Source of the DNA: an uncultured Cohaesibacter sp. | GTDB taxonomy: Bacteria > Pseudomonadota > Alphaproteobacteria > Rhizobiales > Cohaesibacteraceae | Assembly (NCBI RefSeq): GCF_963677725.1 | Contig: NZ_OY782507.1 | Span: forward strand, 682,001-746,000 | Direction of reading: 5' to 3' | DNA: 64,000 bases | The notes under the pieces: model-generated | What the model saw: the letters and a program-made list of their open reading frames with translations, nothing else | Told to the model about the DNA's origin: nothing | The model's database searches: none | Translations under genes and position numbers: made by a program | Shown: positions 9,015 to 17,583 of the stretch, piece after piece | Position numbering within the stretch: position 1 is the stretch's first letter | How the letters are laid out: every line of letters starts with the position of its first letter

Positions 9015-9785
9015 ATGGATATTCCGATGATGAGCGCCCGCCCCTGGCCTACCAAAACCATGAATAGCAATGAAAAGCTCGCCTATGAGGACATCGACTT
9101 TCTTCGGCGCGATGAGCTGCGCGGGGCGCGCTTGCAGCTGGAATTCACAAAGGCCGAACTTGGGATGCGCGATCATGGCATCATGTCGACCGTGGTGGTG
9201 TTTGGCAGTGCGCGGACGCCAGAGGACCATATCGAATATCAGCAGGCAAGAGAATTTGGCCGGATTGTTTCCGAACGTGGCGGGGCGTTGAACCCTGACA
9301 ATGGCACCCATCGCAATGTCATTTGCACCGGAGGTGGGCCGGGCATCATGGAAGCGGCCAATCGCGGGGCCCATGATGCGGGTGCGCTCAATATCGGCCT
9401 CAATATCGATTTGCCGTTTGAACAGCATATCAATCCGTTCGTCACCCCGACCTTGAGTTTCGAATTCCAGTATTTCGCGTTGCGCAAAATGCACTTTGCC
9501 ATGCGCGCCAATGCGTTGATGGCTTTCCCTGGCGGCTTCGGTACGCTTGATGAATTGTTCGATATTCTAACCTTGAAGCAAACCGGCAAGATTTCCGGCA
9601 TGCCGATCATTTTGCACGGTCGGGATTTTTGGGAGAATGTCATCAACTTCGATACATTGGTCAAATATGGCACGATCAACCCAAGAGATGTCGAACACTT
9701 CATCATTGTCGACACACCCGAGGAAGGCTGGCAGGTGATGGTGGATCATGGCCTGATCACCAAGGCTACAGAAAGCCATGTCTAG
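9015..9785 (+). CDS. LOG-family protein (TIGR00730; nucleotide 5'-monophosphate phosphoribohydrolase type)
   Basis: Rossmann-fold protein with the family motif GGGPGIMEAANRGAHDAG and a later AFPGGFGTLDE, the PGGxGTxxE catalytic/substrate signature of the LOG (cytokinin riboside 5'-monophosphate phosphoribohydrolase) family. FGSAR near residue 60 opens the fold. Often mislabelled lysine decarboxylase. The start is uncertain: 8973, 9015 and 9060 are all in frame and none has a strong ribosome binding site. A clear terminator follows the stop. Confidence 0.88.
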   Translation: MDIPMMSARPWPTKTMNSNEKLAYEDIDFLRRDELRGARLQLEFTKAELGMRDHGIMSTVVVFGSARTPEDHIEYQQAREFGRIVSERGGALNPDNGTHRNVICTGGGPGIMEAANRGAHDAGALNIGLNIDLPFEQHINPFVTPTLSFEFQYFALRKMHFAMRANALMAFPGGFGTLDELFDILTLKQTGKISGMPIILHGRDFWENVINFDTLVKYGTINPRDVEHFIIVDTPEEGWQVMVDHGLITKATESHV

Positions 9786-9816
9786 GTTGGCATAAACAGG
9801 CTTCGCAAAACCAAAT

Positions 9817-9856
9817 GGCTTCCCGGATGGTGCAAATAATCCGGGGAGCCTTTTCT
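9817..9856 (+). terminator. Intrinsic terminator after the LOG gene
   Basis: A 12-bp stem (GGCTTCCCGGAT / ATCCGGGGAGCC, one G-T pair) with a 10-nt loop and a TTTTCTT tail. It also lies downstream of the oppositely oriented 60-codon gene. Confidence 0.88.
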
Positions 9857-9877
9857 TCATTCCAGACGAGTGGGTTT

Positions 9878-10060
9878 CTAGAGCAACGGCACGATCTCCG
9901 CCCAGCTTGGCGGCTCGTCGTCATCGCGCCAGGTGATGGCTGTGAGATAGTCAGCTTCGGTCGCAGGCTCACCCTTCAATGTGAAATGCGCATCAGGCCG
10001 CAGGGCCAGAATGGCTTGGTATACTTTCAATTCTGCAAGCTGTGTGTCTTCCGTGATCAT
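9878..10060 (-). CDS. Small hypothetical protein, possibly phage tail accessory
   Basis: A 60-residue acidic protein ending in a W-R-D-D-D-E-P-P-S-W-A-E-I segment. It begins directly after the stop of the DUF2793 tail-fibre gene (no gap), so the two are probably co-translated. Small XkdW-like or tail-assembly proteins often follow tail-fibre genes and have a similar Pro-Thr/Ser-Trp-x-E-Ile ending, but the match here is weak and the assignment is an inference. Confidence 0.6.
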   Translation of the reverse strand: MITEDTQLAELKVYQAILALRPDAHFTLKGEPATEADYLTAITWRDDDEPPSWAEIVPLL

Positions 10061-11143
10061 TTACGCATCCCCCAAATAAGCGATTTCAAGATAGCTCCCC
10101 GCTGACCAGATCACCGCACCGCTGTCGCGGCTGTCCACCTGCATCGAGATCTTGTCTCCCGACACACAAAGGGCCAGCACCGTTTCGCATGGGGTGAATG
10201 TGCCATAACCGGCTGCCGTTGCATCATTGCCCAAGAACATCCGTCGCAACAAAACGGCGTTCTTCATCAGCTCGGTGCGAAACGGGATCGAGCCGCCACC
10301 GGTCTGCACTGCAATATTGATCATGTAGAGGCCATCATAGGGACAGACATAGCTGCCCTGATTGACCCCGGATGTTTGCGGCCCAAATCCGGCAGGATTG
10401 CCGGCATCCCATGCAACCGCATCGAAGTCAAATCGGGATGCGGCGCTGATGGCATATTGTACGGCGGTTGAGAAGATTAGCCGGGCGGCGGGATTGCTGT
10501 TGGATATAACCACCCGGCCATTGTCCTTGTCGAGCTTCAAAGGCTCGGTCCATGTTGCCCCGTCAGGGCTCACTTTCATGGACCAATTGTCCGACCCATT
10601 AAGCCCCATTTCGGCCCGGCCAGACCAATTGGTCTGGAACAGCAAAGATGCGGTATCGCCCGCGGCGTTCTTGTTCACCTTGATCTGGTGACCAGCGCCT
10701 TCGTGGGAGAACAGACTGGCCGCAGAGGCAACAGACAGGCGGTTGGTGTCATCTGCAGTGGCATTGACGCCGACATGGTTGGCATTCTGGATTTCTGTCG
10801 TGTCGCCACCAGCCAATTTCCAGTCCGATCCGTCCCAGCACATGAAGCTGTCTTCGTCACATATCCAAACGCGCCAGCCTTCCTGTGGTGCAAAATAGGC
10901 CCAGGCACCATTTTGGAAGGCGGCGATCTGATTGTCTTTGCCCGCCCAGGCGTCCGTTGCCGACGGGGCGATAATGTGGCGCTCCCCCTCGGACGGGCTG
11001 GGGGGTGGCGCGGATAGGCTGGCGCTGGCAACGGTCAGCTGTGTGAGAACATCGAGCTTCTGCAAGGCCTCATTGTGGGTGATGTGCTTCTGATCCTGCG
11101 ATGCGGCAATGTAAGGCAAAGAAAGGATGGTTGATTGTTCCAT
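10061..11143 (-). CDS. DUF2793 tail-fibre/tail-spike protein with C1q-like C-terminal domain
   Basis: The 360-residue protein opens with a DUF2793 region (about residues 8-105; LPYIAASQDQKHITHNEAL, then Trp-rich GWRVWICDEDSFMCWDG), a domain found in phage and gene-transfer-agent tail fibres. The middle is Asn/Ser-rich beta-type sequence. Residues ~225-358 resemble a C1q/TNF-like jelly roll (YDGLYMINIAVQ, SGDKISMQV, AGSYLEIAYL), a trimeric adhesion fold. No tail, capsid or terminase gene is nearby. A distant tail-fibre locus is what multilocus gene transfer agents show (R. capsulatus has such an orphan DUF2793 gene), but a prophage relic is also possible. Confidence 0.82.
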   Translation of the reverse strand: MEQSTILSLPYIAASQDQKHITHNEALQKLDVLTQLTVASASLSAPPPSPSEGERHIIAPSATDAWAGKDNQIAAFQNGAWAYFAPQEGWRVWICDEDSFMCWDGSDWKLAGGDTTEIQNANHVGVNATADDTNRLSVASAASLFSHEGAGHQIKVNKNAAGDTASLLFQTNWSGRAEMGLNGSDNWSMKVSPDGATWTEPLKLDKDNGRVVISNSNPAARLIFSTAVQYAISAASRFDFDAVAWDAGNPAGFGPQTSGVNQGSYVCPYDGLYMINIAVQTGGGSIPFRTELMKNAVLLRRMFLGNDATAAGYGTFTPCETVLALCVSGDKISMQVDSRDSGAVIWSAGSYLEIAYLGDA

Positions 11144-11295
11144 GGCTCCGGTTTCCGTTGGTTGACATAGCCCTCAGTATCGAAGCGGCGGCAAGGAGGG
11201 GAGCAAGTGGAATTAGTATTTCTATCCAAGCCACTTGCCAAAGCCGACCATCTGCCTATCATCAACCGTCACATTACCCAATGAGAGAGCCTGCC

Positions 11296-12321
11296 ATGAC
11301 CGACTTTGCCAATGCCCTGATAGACCGCCTGCCCAAGGCAGAATTACACCTGCATATCGAGGGCACGCTGGAGCCGGAATTGATGCTGGCGCTGGCCAAA
11401 CGCAATGGGGTCACCCTGCCCTATGAAACGGTTGAAGATGTCGCCAAGGCCTATGAATTCGACTGTCTGCAGGATTTTCTCGATCTCTATTATCTCGGCA
11501 TGAGCGTGTTGCAGACCGAACAGGATTTCCATGATCTGACGTGGGCCTATTTGCTCAAGGTTCATGCAGACGGCCTCACTCATGTGGAAATGTTCTTTGA
11601 TCCGCAAGCCCATACGGATCGCGGCATTGCGTTCGAAACCGTTCTGGGCGGAATTGTTTCTGCGTTGGAACGAGCTCAAAAAGAGCTGAGTATCACCTCA
11701 AAACTGATCATGTGTTTCTTGCGGCACTTGCCTGAAGAGCAGGCCTTCGATGCGCTTGACTGTGCCTGCAAGCACAAGGAGCATATTTTCGGGGTCGGCC
11801 TCGACAGCTCGGAGAAAGGCTTTCCGCCTCCTTTGTTTGAGCGGGTGTTCGCTGCCGCCCGCAAGGAAGGTTTCACACCGGTTGCCCATGTGGGTGAGGA
11901 AGGCACAGCGGAGAATGTGCGCGAAGGGCTGGATCTTTTAAAGATCGAACGGGTGGATCATGGCAACCGGGCGCTTGATGATCCGGCGCTGACAAAACGT
12001 CTAGCCCAGCAGCAAACACCTTTGACCATGTGCCCCTTGTCCAACCTGCGGCTCAAAGGCATTCCGACGATTGGCGACAGTCCGGTCAAGAAGGCGATGG
12101 ATGCGGGTCTGCTGGTGACAGTCAATTCCGATGATCCGAGCTATTTCGGTGGCTATCTGAATGACAATTACCGCGCTGTCCATCAAGCTCTTGATCTTTC
12201 GGAACAAGAGATCATCACGTTGGCAAAGAACAGCTTCAAGGCAAGCTTCATTTCAGACAGCGCCAAGCAAGCGCATCTGGATGCCATTGATGCGATGGTC
12301 GAGGATGTGAAAAAGGGCTGA
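11296..12321 (+). CDS. Adenine deaminase of the adenosine deaminase family
   Basis: Zinc hydrolase with HLHIEG (His 18/20), a late HVGEEG and NSDDPSYFGGY, giving the metal and catalytic residues of the adenosine deaminase superfamily. Several segments (YYLGMSVLQTEQDF, EMFFDPQAHTDRGI, SSEKGFPP) match fungal/bacterial adenine aminohydrolase (Aah1 type) better than true adenosine deaminase, so adenine to hypoxanthine is the likely reaction. 341 residues. The start at 11296 follows GAGAG. A longer in-frame reading overlaps the divergent DUF2793 gene and is unlikely. Confidence 0.88.
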   Translation: MTDFANALIDRLPKAELHLHIEGTLEPELMLALAKRNGVTLPYETVEDVAKAYEFDCLQDFLDLYYLGMSVLQTEQDFHDLTWAYLLKVHADGLTHVEMFFDPQAHTDRGIAFETVLGGIVSALERAQKELSITSKLIMCFLRHLPEEQAFDALDCACKHKEHIFGVGLDSSEKGFPPPLFERVFAAARKEGFTPVAHVGEEGTAENVREGLDLLKIERVDHGNRALDDPALTKRLAQQQTPLTMCPLSNLRLKGIPTIGDSPVKKAMDAGLLVTVNSDDPSYFGGYLNDNYRAVHQALDLSEQEIITLAKNSFKASFISDSAKQAHLDAIDAMVEDVKKG

Positions 12322-12374
12322 GCCATCACTGGCCAGCCCCTCTCATTCGACATCCTTACCCTTGGCAGGATCGC

Positions 12375-13409
12375 TCAGACCCAGCCCTGCAATTCGGCCA
12401 ATGTCAGGCTTTCAAGCATATCCATGCCTTCGTCGCTGTCATTGAGGCATGGGATATGGGCAAATTGTTCGCCGCCATGTTCCATGAAGGTTTCGCGGTT
12501 CTCGCCGTCAATTTCTTCGAGCGTCTCCAGACAATCGGCCGAGAAGCCGGGATTGACAATGGCCAGACGCTTGACGCCGCTTTCTGCCAGTTTGGTGACG
12601 GTTTCGTCGGTATAGGGGCGGATCCATTCTTCCGGGCCAAACAGCGACTGGAAGGTGGTTTGCAGATAGTCCTTGTCCCAGCCGAGCTTTTCGCGCACCA
12701 AGCGGGTCGTTTTCATGCAATGGCAATGATAGGGATCGCCATTCTCGAAATAGCGTTTGGGGATGCCGTGGAAGGAAGCAAGGATCAGCTCTGGCTCGAA
12801 ATCCAAACCGTCCAGCGTCTTTTGCATTGAGGTGGCCAGTGCATCAATATAAGCGGGGTTATCGTGGTACGGCGGCAGGGTGCGGAGCGCCGGTTGCCAG
12901 CGCATATCCTTTAAAACATCAAAGACCGCGTCATTGACGGTCGCCGTCGTCGCTGCGGCATATTGCGGATAGAGCGGCAGAACCAGCAGGCGTTCACAGC
13001 CCTTTTCATGCAGCGCGTGGATGCGCGACTTGATTGAGGGATTGCCATAGCGCATGGCAAATTCCACCTCGCATTCACGGGCAAAGGTGTGTTTTGACAG
13101 GCGCTCTCGCAATTTGTCGCTTTGGCTGCGGGTGATGGTCAACAAAGGGCCTTCATTGGCCTCCTGGTTCCAGATTGCGTCATAAGCCTTGCCTGACTTT
13201 TGCGGCCGGGTCTGAAGGATGATGCCGTTCAGGATCGGCCACCATTTCCATTTGGGCTCTTCGATGACCCGCTGATCGGACAGAAACTCTTTCAGATAGC
13301 GGCGCATGGACCAGTAATCGGTGCCGTCCGGTGTGCCCAGATTGACAAGCAGGATGCCGATTTTTCCATAAGCAACGGGTGGATGATTGTCAGGCCAATG
13401 GGTCATCAT
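12375..13409 (-). CDS. hemH: Ferrochelatase
   Basis: Inserts Fe2+ into protoporphyrin IX, the last step of haem synthesis, at the inner face of the membrane. The protein opens with GKIGILLVNLGTPDG, has the ASFHGIPKRYFENGDPYHCHC segment with the catalytic His, and ends with PGFSADCLETLEEI, all conserved in HemH. 344 residues from the start at 13409, chosen because GAGGAC lies 7 nt upstream. An in-frame ATG at 13451 is possible but lacks such a site. Confidence 0.95.
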   Translation of the reverse strand: MMTHWPDNHPPVAYGKIGILLVNLGTPDGTDYWSMRRYLKEFLSDQRVIEEPKWKWWPILNGIILQTRPQKSGKAYDAIWNQEANEGPLLTITRSQSDKLRERLSKHTFARECEVEFAMRYGNPSIKSRIHALHEKGCERLLVLPLYPQYAAATTATVNDAVFDVLKDMRWQPALRTLPPYHDNPAYIDALATSMQKTLDGLDFEPELILASFHGIPKRYFENGDPYHCHCMKTTRLVREKLGWDKDYLQTTFQSLFGPEEWIRPYTDETVTKLAESGVKRLAIVNPGFSADCLETLEEIDGENRETFMEHGGEQFAHIPCLNDSDEGMDMLESLTLAELQGWV

Positions 13410-13451
13410 TGCACGGTCCTCGTCCATATTGGTCTTTTCTGCGCGTTGCAT

Positions 13452-13750
13452 TCGGGATCTTATGCAGGGTCACAGCGCTGATGTTCATCTTGTCTTAGCA
13501 GCCTTGAAGCGCTGATGCATCAGAGACTTGACTTGGCATACATGAATTTGCGGCAATGGATTTGCACCCAAATGGTCAGCGACAAGGCATGTCAGACAAA
13601 GAAGACCGCTCTTTGATGCGCCCGACAGCATAACTGGCGTGACGACCAATGAGCGGCCAAATACAGTTTGTGTGTCTTTATCAACTGACACAGTGTTTAC
13701 GCGCAAGCTATGACGCCAGATCAACCGCAGGACGATTTTTTCAAAAAAAA
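13452..13750. other. Intergenic region between hemH and rlmE
   Basis: About 300 bp without a gene on either strand. It should hold the hemH promoter. A perfect 12-bp palindrome (CTGATGCATCAG) lies at 13512-13523, but nothing ties it to a known regulator. Confidence 0.5.
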
Positions 13751-14473
13751 TTATTCCTCTTGAGGACGCCCGCGAAACCCCTTGGCAAAAACATACATTT
13801 CCGGGCTTTCCTTACGGCTTGCCGGTGGCTTGATATGGGATACGGTTTGATAATCGCGCTTCAACTCGGCCAGCATGTCATTCTCGGTGCCGCCCTTGAA
13901 GACCTTCGAGAGGAAAACACCGCCGGGGCGCAAATTTTCCTTGGCAAACTGGGCGGCAACCTCAAACAGATGCACGGTGCGTAAATGGTCGGTCTGTTTG
14001 TGCCCTGTGGTTGGTGCCGCCATATCGGACAGCACGATATCGGGAGGATGCCCGCCCAGTGCTTCCATCAGCACATCAGGCGCGTCATCATCAAGGAAGT
14101 CTTTGAGCAGAACCGTCACACCCGGCAATGGATCCATGCCCAGATAGTCGATGCCGACGACAAGCGGATTGTCACTTGAGGAATTGACCCGCCGTGCAGC
14201 GATGTCGCACCAGCCACCGGGGGCGCAGCCCAGATCGACCACACGCATGCCAGGCTTTAAAAACTGGAACCGATCATCCATCTCGATCAATTTGAAGGTC
14301 GAGCGGGAGCGAAAGCCTTCTTGCTTGGCCCGCTGTACATAGGGGTCATTGAGCTGTCTTTGCAACCAGCGGGTTGATGAGCTTCTGCGGCCGCGCGCGG
14401 TTTTCACCCGGACCTTCTCGACACGAAGGCCACGGCTGCCCCGCCCTTCTCCGCCTCCGGTTTTCTTAGCCAT
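13751..14473 (-). CDS. rlmE: 23S rRNA (uridine-2552 2'-O)-methyltransferase
   Basis: RlmE/FtsJ family, 240 residues. The SAM-binding motif [11 protein letters not shown] (near residue 80), SDMAAPTTG and FLSKVFKGG supply the Lys-Asp-Lys-Glu catalytic tetrad region of the RrmJ class. The N-terminal ~35 residues are Gly/Arg/Lys-rich, as in other alphaproteobacterial copies. It lies 58 bp downstream of the Ppx/GppA gene in the same direction, a pairing common in Rhizobiales. Confidence 0.94.
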   Translation of the reverse strand: MAKKTGGGEGRGSRGLRVEKVRVKTARGRRSSSTRWLQRQLNDPYVQRAKQEGFRSRSTFKLIEMDDRFQFLKPGMRVVDLGCAPGGWCDIAARRVNSSSDNPLVVGIDYLGMDPLPGVTVLLKDFLDDDAPDVLMEALGGHPPDIVLSDMAAPTTGHKQTDHLRTVHLFEVAAQFAKENLRPGGVFLSKVFKGGTENDMLAELKRDYQTVSHIKPPASRKESPEMYVFAKGFRGRPQEE

Positions 14474-14531
14474 TGGTTTTGCTCCGCCTTGTTTCGCTCT
14501 TTGTTTGATTGATCATGTCAGCTTGTCAGAT

Positions 14532-16580
14532 CTAAGCCGTTTGGTCTGGTTTTCCAGATTGTCCTGCGGCTTTCACGTTGGTCTGTCCCCCGCCTTGACT
14601 GCCACGCTGGCCTCGGCCACCACGACGACGGGAGCGGCGCTTCTTGCTACCCGGTTTCTTGGCCTGATCCACAGGTTTGCTCGACTGGCGGGGATTCCAT
14701 ACGCCATCATCAATCATCATTTCCATCAAGATGCCTTCGCGCAAGCCCCTATCGGCGACCCGCAGGCGCGTGCAAGGCCATTCGCGGTGGAAGGCTTCAA
14801 GAATGGCACATCCCGCCAGCACCAAATCTGCGCGATCCTGACCAATGCAAGGATTGTTGGTGCGCTCCTCGAAATCCATATCCAGAATGCGCGCGATCAT
14901 ATCCCTGACTTCAGTTGCATTCAGCCATGCACCATCCACCAGACGACGATCGTAGCGCTCTAGACCCAAATGAACACCGGCCAGTGTGGTCACAGTTCCA
15001 GACGTTCCAAGCATGTGAATATGCTTGGTCTTGATCGCTTCGGTCAGAGCTTCGCGCTCTTCGAAGTCGAGGAGCATGGCTCGCACTTCCTCGACCATCG
15101 CTTCAAATTGCGGACGGTCGACCACATGCCCCCCATGCTTTTCAGACAAGGTGACCACGCCGACCTGCAAAGACGTCCAGCAACGGATTCGCTCGGACAT
15201 ATGGCGCAGGGCGCGGCGGGTCTGACGGTTGCGCTTTTCCCCCGGCTGCGGCAGGCTTTCATCAGTGATCGGATCAAGATCAAGCCAGACAATTTCCGAC
15301 GAGCCCCCGCCGATATCAAACAGCACAACCCCATCAGCGTCCGGATGGACGAGCGATGCGCACCCGGAAACGGCAAGCCGCGCTTCGGTTTCCCTGTTGA
15401 CGATCTCCAATTTCAGCCCGGTTTCGCGATGAACCCGGTTGAGGAAAGACGCACCATTTGTGGCGCGACGACAGGCTTCTGTCGCAATCAGACGGAAGCG
15501 TTTGACTGCCCGATAATTGAGTTTTGATTGGCAAACCTTGAGGGCTGAAATGGCACGATCCTGAGCGTCTTCGCTCAATCGTCCTGTCTGTGACAGCCCC
15601 TCCCCCAGCCTTACGATGCGGGAGAATGCATCAACGACACGGAAACTCTGACCATGGGGTTCGGCGACCAGCAAACGGCAATTGTTGGTGCCCAGATCAA
15701 GCGCAGCATAGGACTGACGCGACGCGTCGCGTGCCTGCGCCGACTGCCCATACTGATTGCCATTGGGACGGCTCTGACGGGACTGGTCAGCACGATTGCG
15801 GTGGGCATGTGCCTGCGTAGAGCCCGCACTGGTGCCAGCTGTCGGGTGATCATTACCCCGTTTTTCCTGCGCAGCACCGTTGCGCCCATCGCCCTGCCTC
15901 GCCTCGACATGCTTTGCGTCACCATGTCTGGCATCATCATGGCGATTGTTGTTCTGACCGCCCTCTATTGACGGCAACGCACTGGCCTGCGCGGTTTGAT
16001 TTGGACGGTTGTTGTCCCGGTTGCGCGATCTGCGACGAGAGCGTTTTTTTGAATTGCCCTGTTTCTGATGGCCCTGATGCTGATTACCATGGCTCTGGCT
16101 GGCATGGTCTTGACTGGACGGATCAGCAGCCTTGCCATCGCCATCAGACGCACGACCAGTGTCGCTGAGCTTGTTATCGCCCTTATCAGACTGTGCATTT
16201 GGGTTTGGATTGGACGCACCCGTCCCGTTGACCGCCTGAGAAAGGTTGTCACCCTTTTTCCGTCTGGGACGGGAGCGGCGTCTTTTTCGCCCGGACTGTT
16301 GGCCCATTGTATCTTCCGCACCCGATTTGTCACCGGACTTGGCGGAATGATCCTGTGACATGACATTGGACGCATTTCTGGCGTCCTTTTCAGCGGTCTG
16401 CTTCTGGCCGCTGATGTCATGTGAAGGCACATCGCGATTTGAGTTTCCCGCTCTTCCCTTGTCCACCTTTGCGGCTTGGGAGGCGTTGGAATGCCCGCGA
16501 TCAGGTCCAACAGCTGAACGGCCACCCTTTTGGGCGCCCTCAGCGTCTTGTGCCAATGTGTGTCTCCCGCTGCGCTGCAA
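14532..16580 (-). CDS. Ppx/GppA-family phosphatase with long disordered N-terminal extension
   Basis: Residues ~291-630 form the exopolyphosphatase/pppGpp-phosphohydrolase domain (ALDLGTNNCRLLVAEP, FSRIVRLGEGL, VLFDIGGGSSEIVWL, LGTSGTVTTLAG), an actin-like ATPase fold. The first ~290 residues are low complexity, rich in Ser, Asn, Gln, Asp, Lys and Arg, with basic clusters (GRKRRRSRPRRKKG, KKRSRRRSRNRD). A second basic cluster (KKRRSRRRGGRGQRG) ends the protein. Such Arg/Gly-rich tails suggest RNA or polyphosphate binding. No ATG opens the frame. TTG at 16580 or, with GGGAG upstream, TTG at 16556 are the candidates, and an internal start is also possible. rlmE follows. Confidence 0.85.
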   Translation of the reverse strand: MQRSGRHTLAQDAEGAQKGGRSAVGPDRGHSNASQAAKVDKGRAGNSNRDVPSHDISGQKQTAEKDARNASNVMSQDHSAKSGDKSGAEDTMGQQSGRKRRRSRPRRKKGDNLSQAVNGTGASNPNPNAQSDKGDNKLSDTGRASDGDGKAADPSSQDHASQSHGNQHQGHQKQGNSKKRSRRRSRNRDNNRPNQTAQASALPSIEGGQNNNRHDDARHGDAKHVEARQGDGRNGAAQEKRGNDHPTAGTSAGSTQAHAHRNRADQSRQSRPNGNQYGQSAQARDASRQSYAALDLGTNNCRLLVAEPHGQSFRVVDAFSRIVRLGEGLSQTGRLSEDAQDRAISALKVCQSKLNYRAVKRFRLIATEACRRATNGASFLNRVHRETGLKLEIVNRETEARLAVSGCASLVHPDADGVVLFDIGGGSSEIVWLDLDPITDESLPQPGEKRNRQTRRALRHMSERIRCWTSLQVGVVTLSEKHGGHVVDRPQFEAMVEEVRAMLLDFEEREALTEAIKTKHIHMLGTSGTVTTLAGVHLGLERYDRRLVDGAWLNATEVRDMIARILDMDFEERTNNPCIGQDRADLVLAGCAILEAFHREWPCTRLRVADRGLREGILMEMMIDDGVWNPRQSSKPVDQAKKPGSKKRRSRRRGGRGQRGSQGGGQTNVKAAGQSGKPDQTA

Positions 16581-16953
16581 TCATGAGGACAAGGCATGGC
16601 GCGCAGCATTCGATTCAATCAGTTTGTCACAGTCCACTCTATCAGCCCGCACCCAAAGGGCAAGAAGCGATTGCCCCTTGGATGCGCGAAAGCGCATTTT
16701 TCCTGCATGTTTAACCGGCTTCAAAGATGAAACCGCAGTGAGCGTAGCGTGTGCATACGGTGCTGTTCCACGAACGTCTGCCGTTGAAAGATAAGGACTT
16801 CACCGCAGCCAACATGGCGAATGGATTTAACCGTAAGGGCGTCGCAGTCTTTATCCCCACCCAAACACATTTGTTCGGACTTGATGCATGACTGTCAAAA
16901 ACAAAGCCGTTATTCCAACCGTCACTGCCGAGCGCGCAATTGCTTTTCATCCC
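16581..16953. other. Gene-free stretch upstream of the Ppx/GppA gene
   Basis: About 370 bp with no credible gene. It presumably carries the promoter for the Ppx/GppA-rlmE unit and ends at the left edge of the tRNA-Gln-associated island. Confidence 0.45.
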
Positions 16954-16990
16954 TGCTGGGGATTAGTTTAATGGTAGAGCATCGCGGATC
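16954..16990 (+). repeat. 5' fragment of tRNA-Gln, left island boundary (att-like)
   Basis: Bases 16957-16978 equal the acceptor and D-arm start of tRNA-Gln. The match weakens after GGTAGA (GCATCGCGGA here against ACAGCGGA in the tRNA), and no anticodon, T-arm or 3' acceptor strand follows. It cannot fold as a tRNA. Confidence 0.82.
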
Positions 16991-17583
16991 CGCACAGATC
17001 TGCGATTTTTTTTGTAAAAAAAACGCTGTTTTTGATCAAAATTTCCGCAGATTGTAAAATCATCCTGTAGCACTAAGCGCTACCAAAACCGCGACTTTGA
17101 GCCTTGGTTCCGGTGATGAAATTGCGGCGCAACATTTTTGGGCGGTCTAGGGCAGGTCTGCGGACGTTGCGGACATTGGGTGCAGTACGAGATTTCCATT
17201 CCGCAGAAATGGCTAACTGGTCGAGAGGGCGGGAAGCGGACATCCGCGCCAGTTGCGAACGCACCATTGTCTAAACACGAAAGCGGACATTTTGCCAAGA
17301 GCCCGTCGCCGTGCCCCGCGTGACCTGCATAGGAGGGCGGAAAGAGGAAGTTTGCGGCAAATGTATCCGTAATACGGGAGTAGCGTCGAAGTAGGCATTG
17401 GTCAGGGTTGAGGCTGAAACTTACCGTTATGAAATGCAGTTGAAAGTCCCTAGGGCATTGACAGCAGACATACGGGCACACTTGCACTCCAGAAAGATGC
17501 TACTACGATGTTCATGCCGAGCGTATCATGTCATTCGGTAGTATTCAAACCGACCCACAGGACAAACAACGAGGGCCTTCACG
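16991..17583. other. Non-coding, degenerate stretch at the left end of the island
   Basis: About 590 bp with no credible gene. It contains three GCGGACAT(T/C) motifs (17169, 17236, 17283) and looks like eroded intergenic DNA. The promoter of the nuclease gene must lie at its right end. Confidence 0.5.

Noticed and set aside
13512-13523. 12-bp palindrome upstream of hemH as an iron-regulator site
   Set aside because: It does not resemble an Irr, RirA or Fur box that I can recognise, and a 12-bp palindrome is not rare enough alone.
16954-17030. A second functional tRNA
   Set aside because: Only the acceptor 5' strand and part of the D-arm are present. No anticodon arm or T-arm can be folded.
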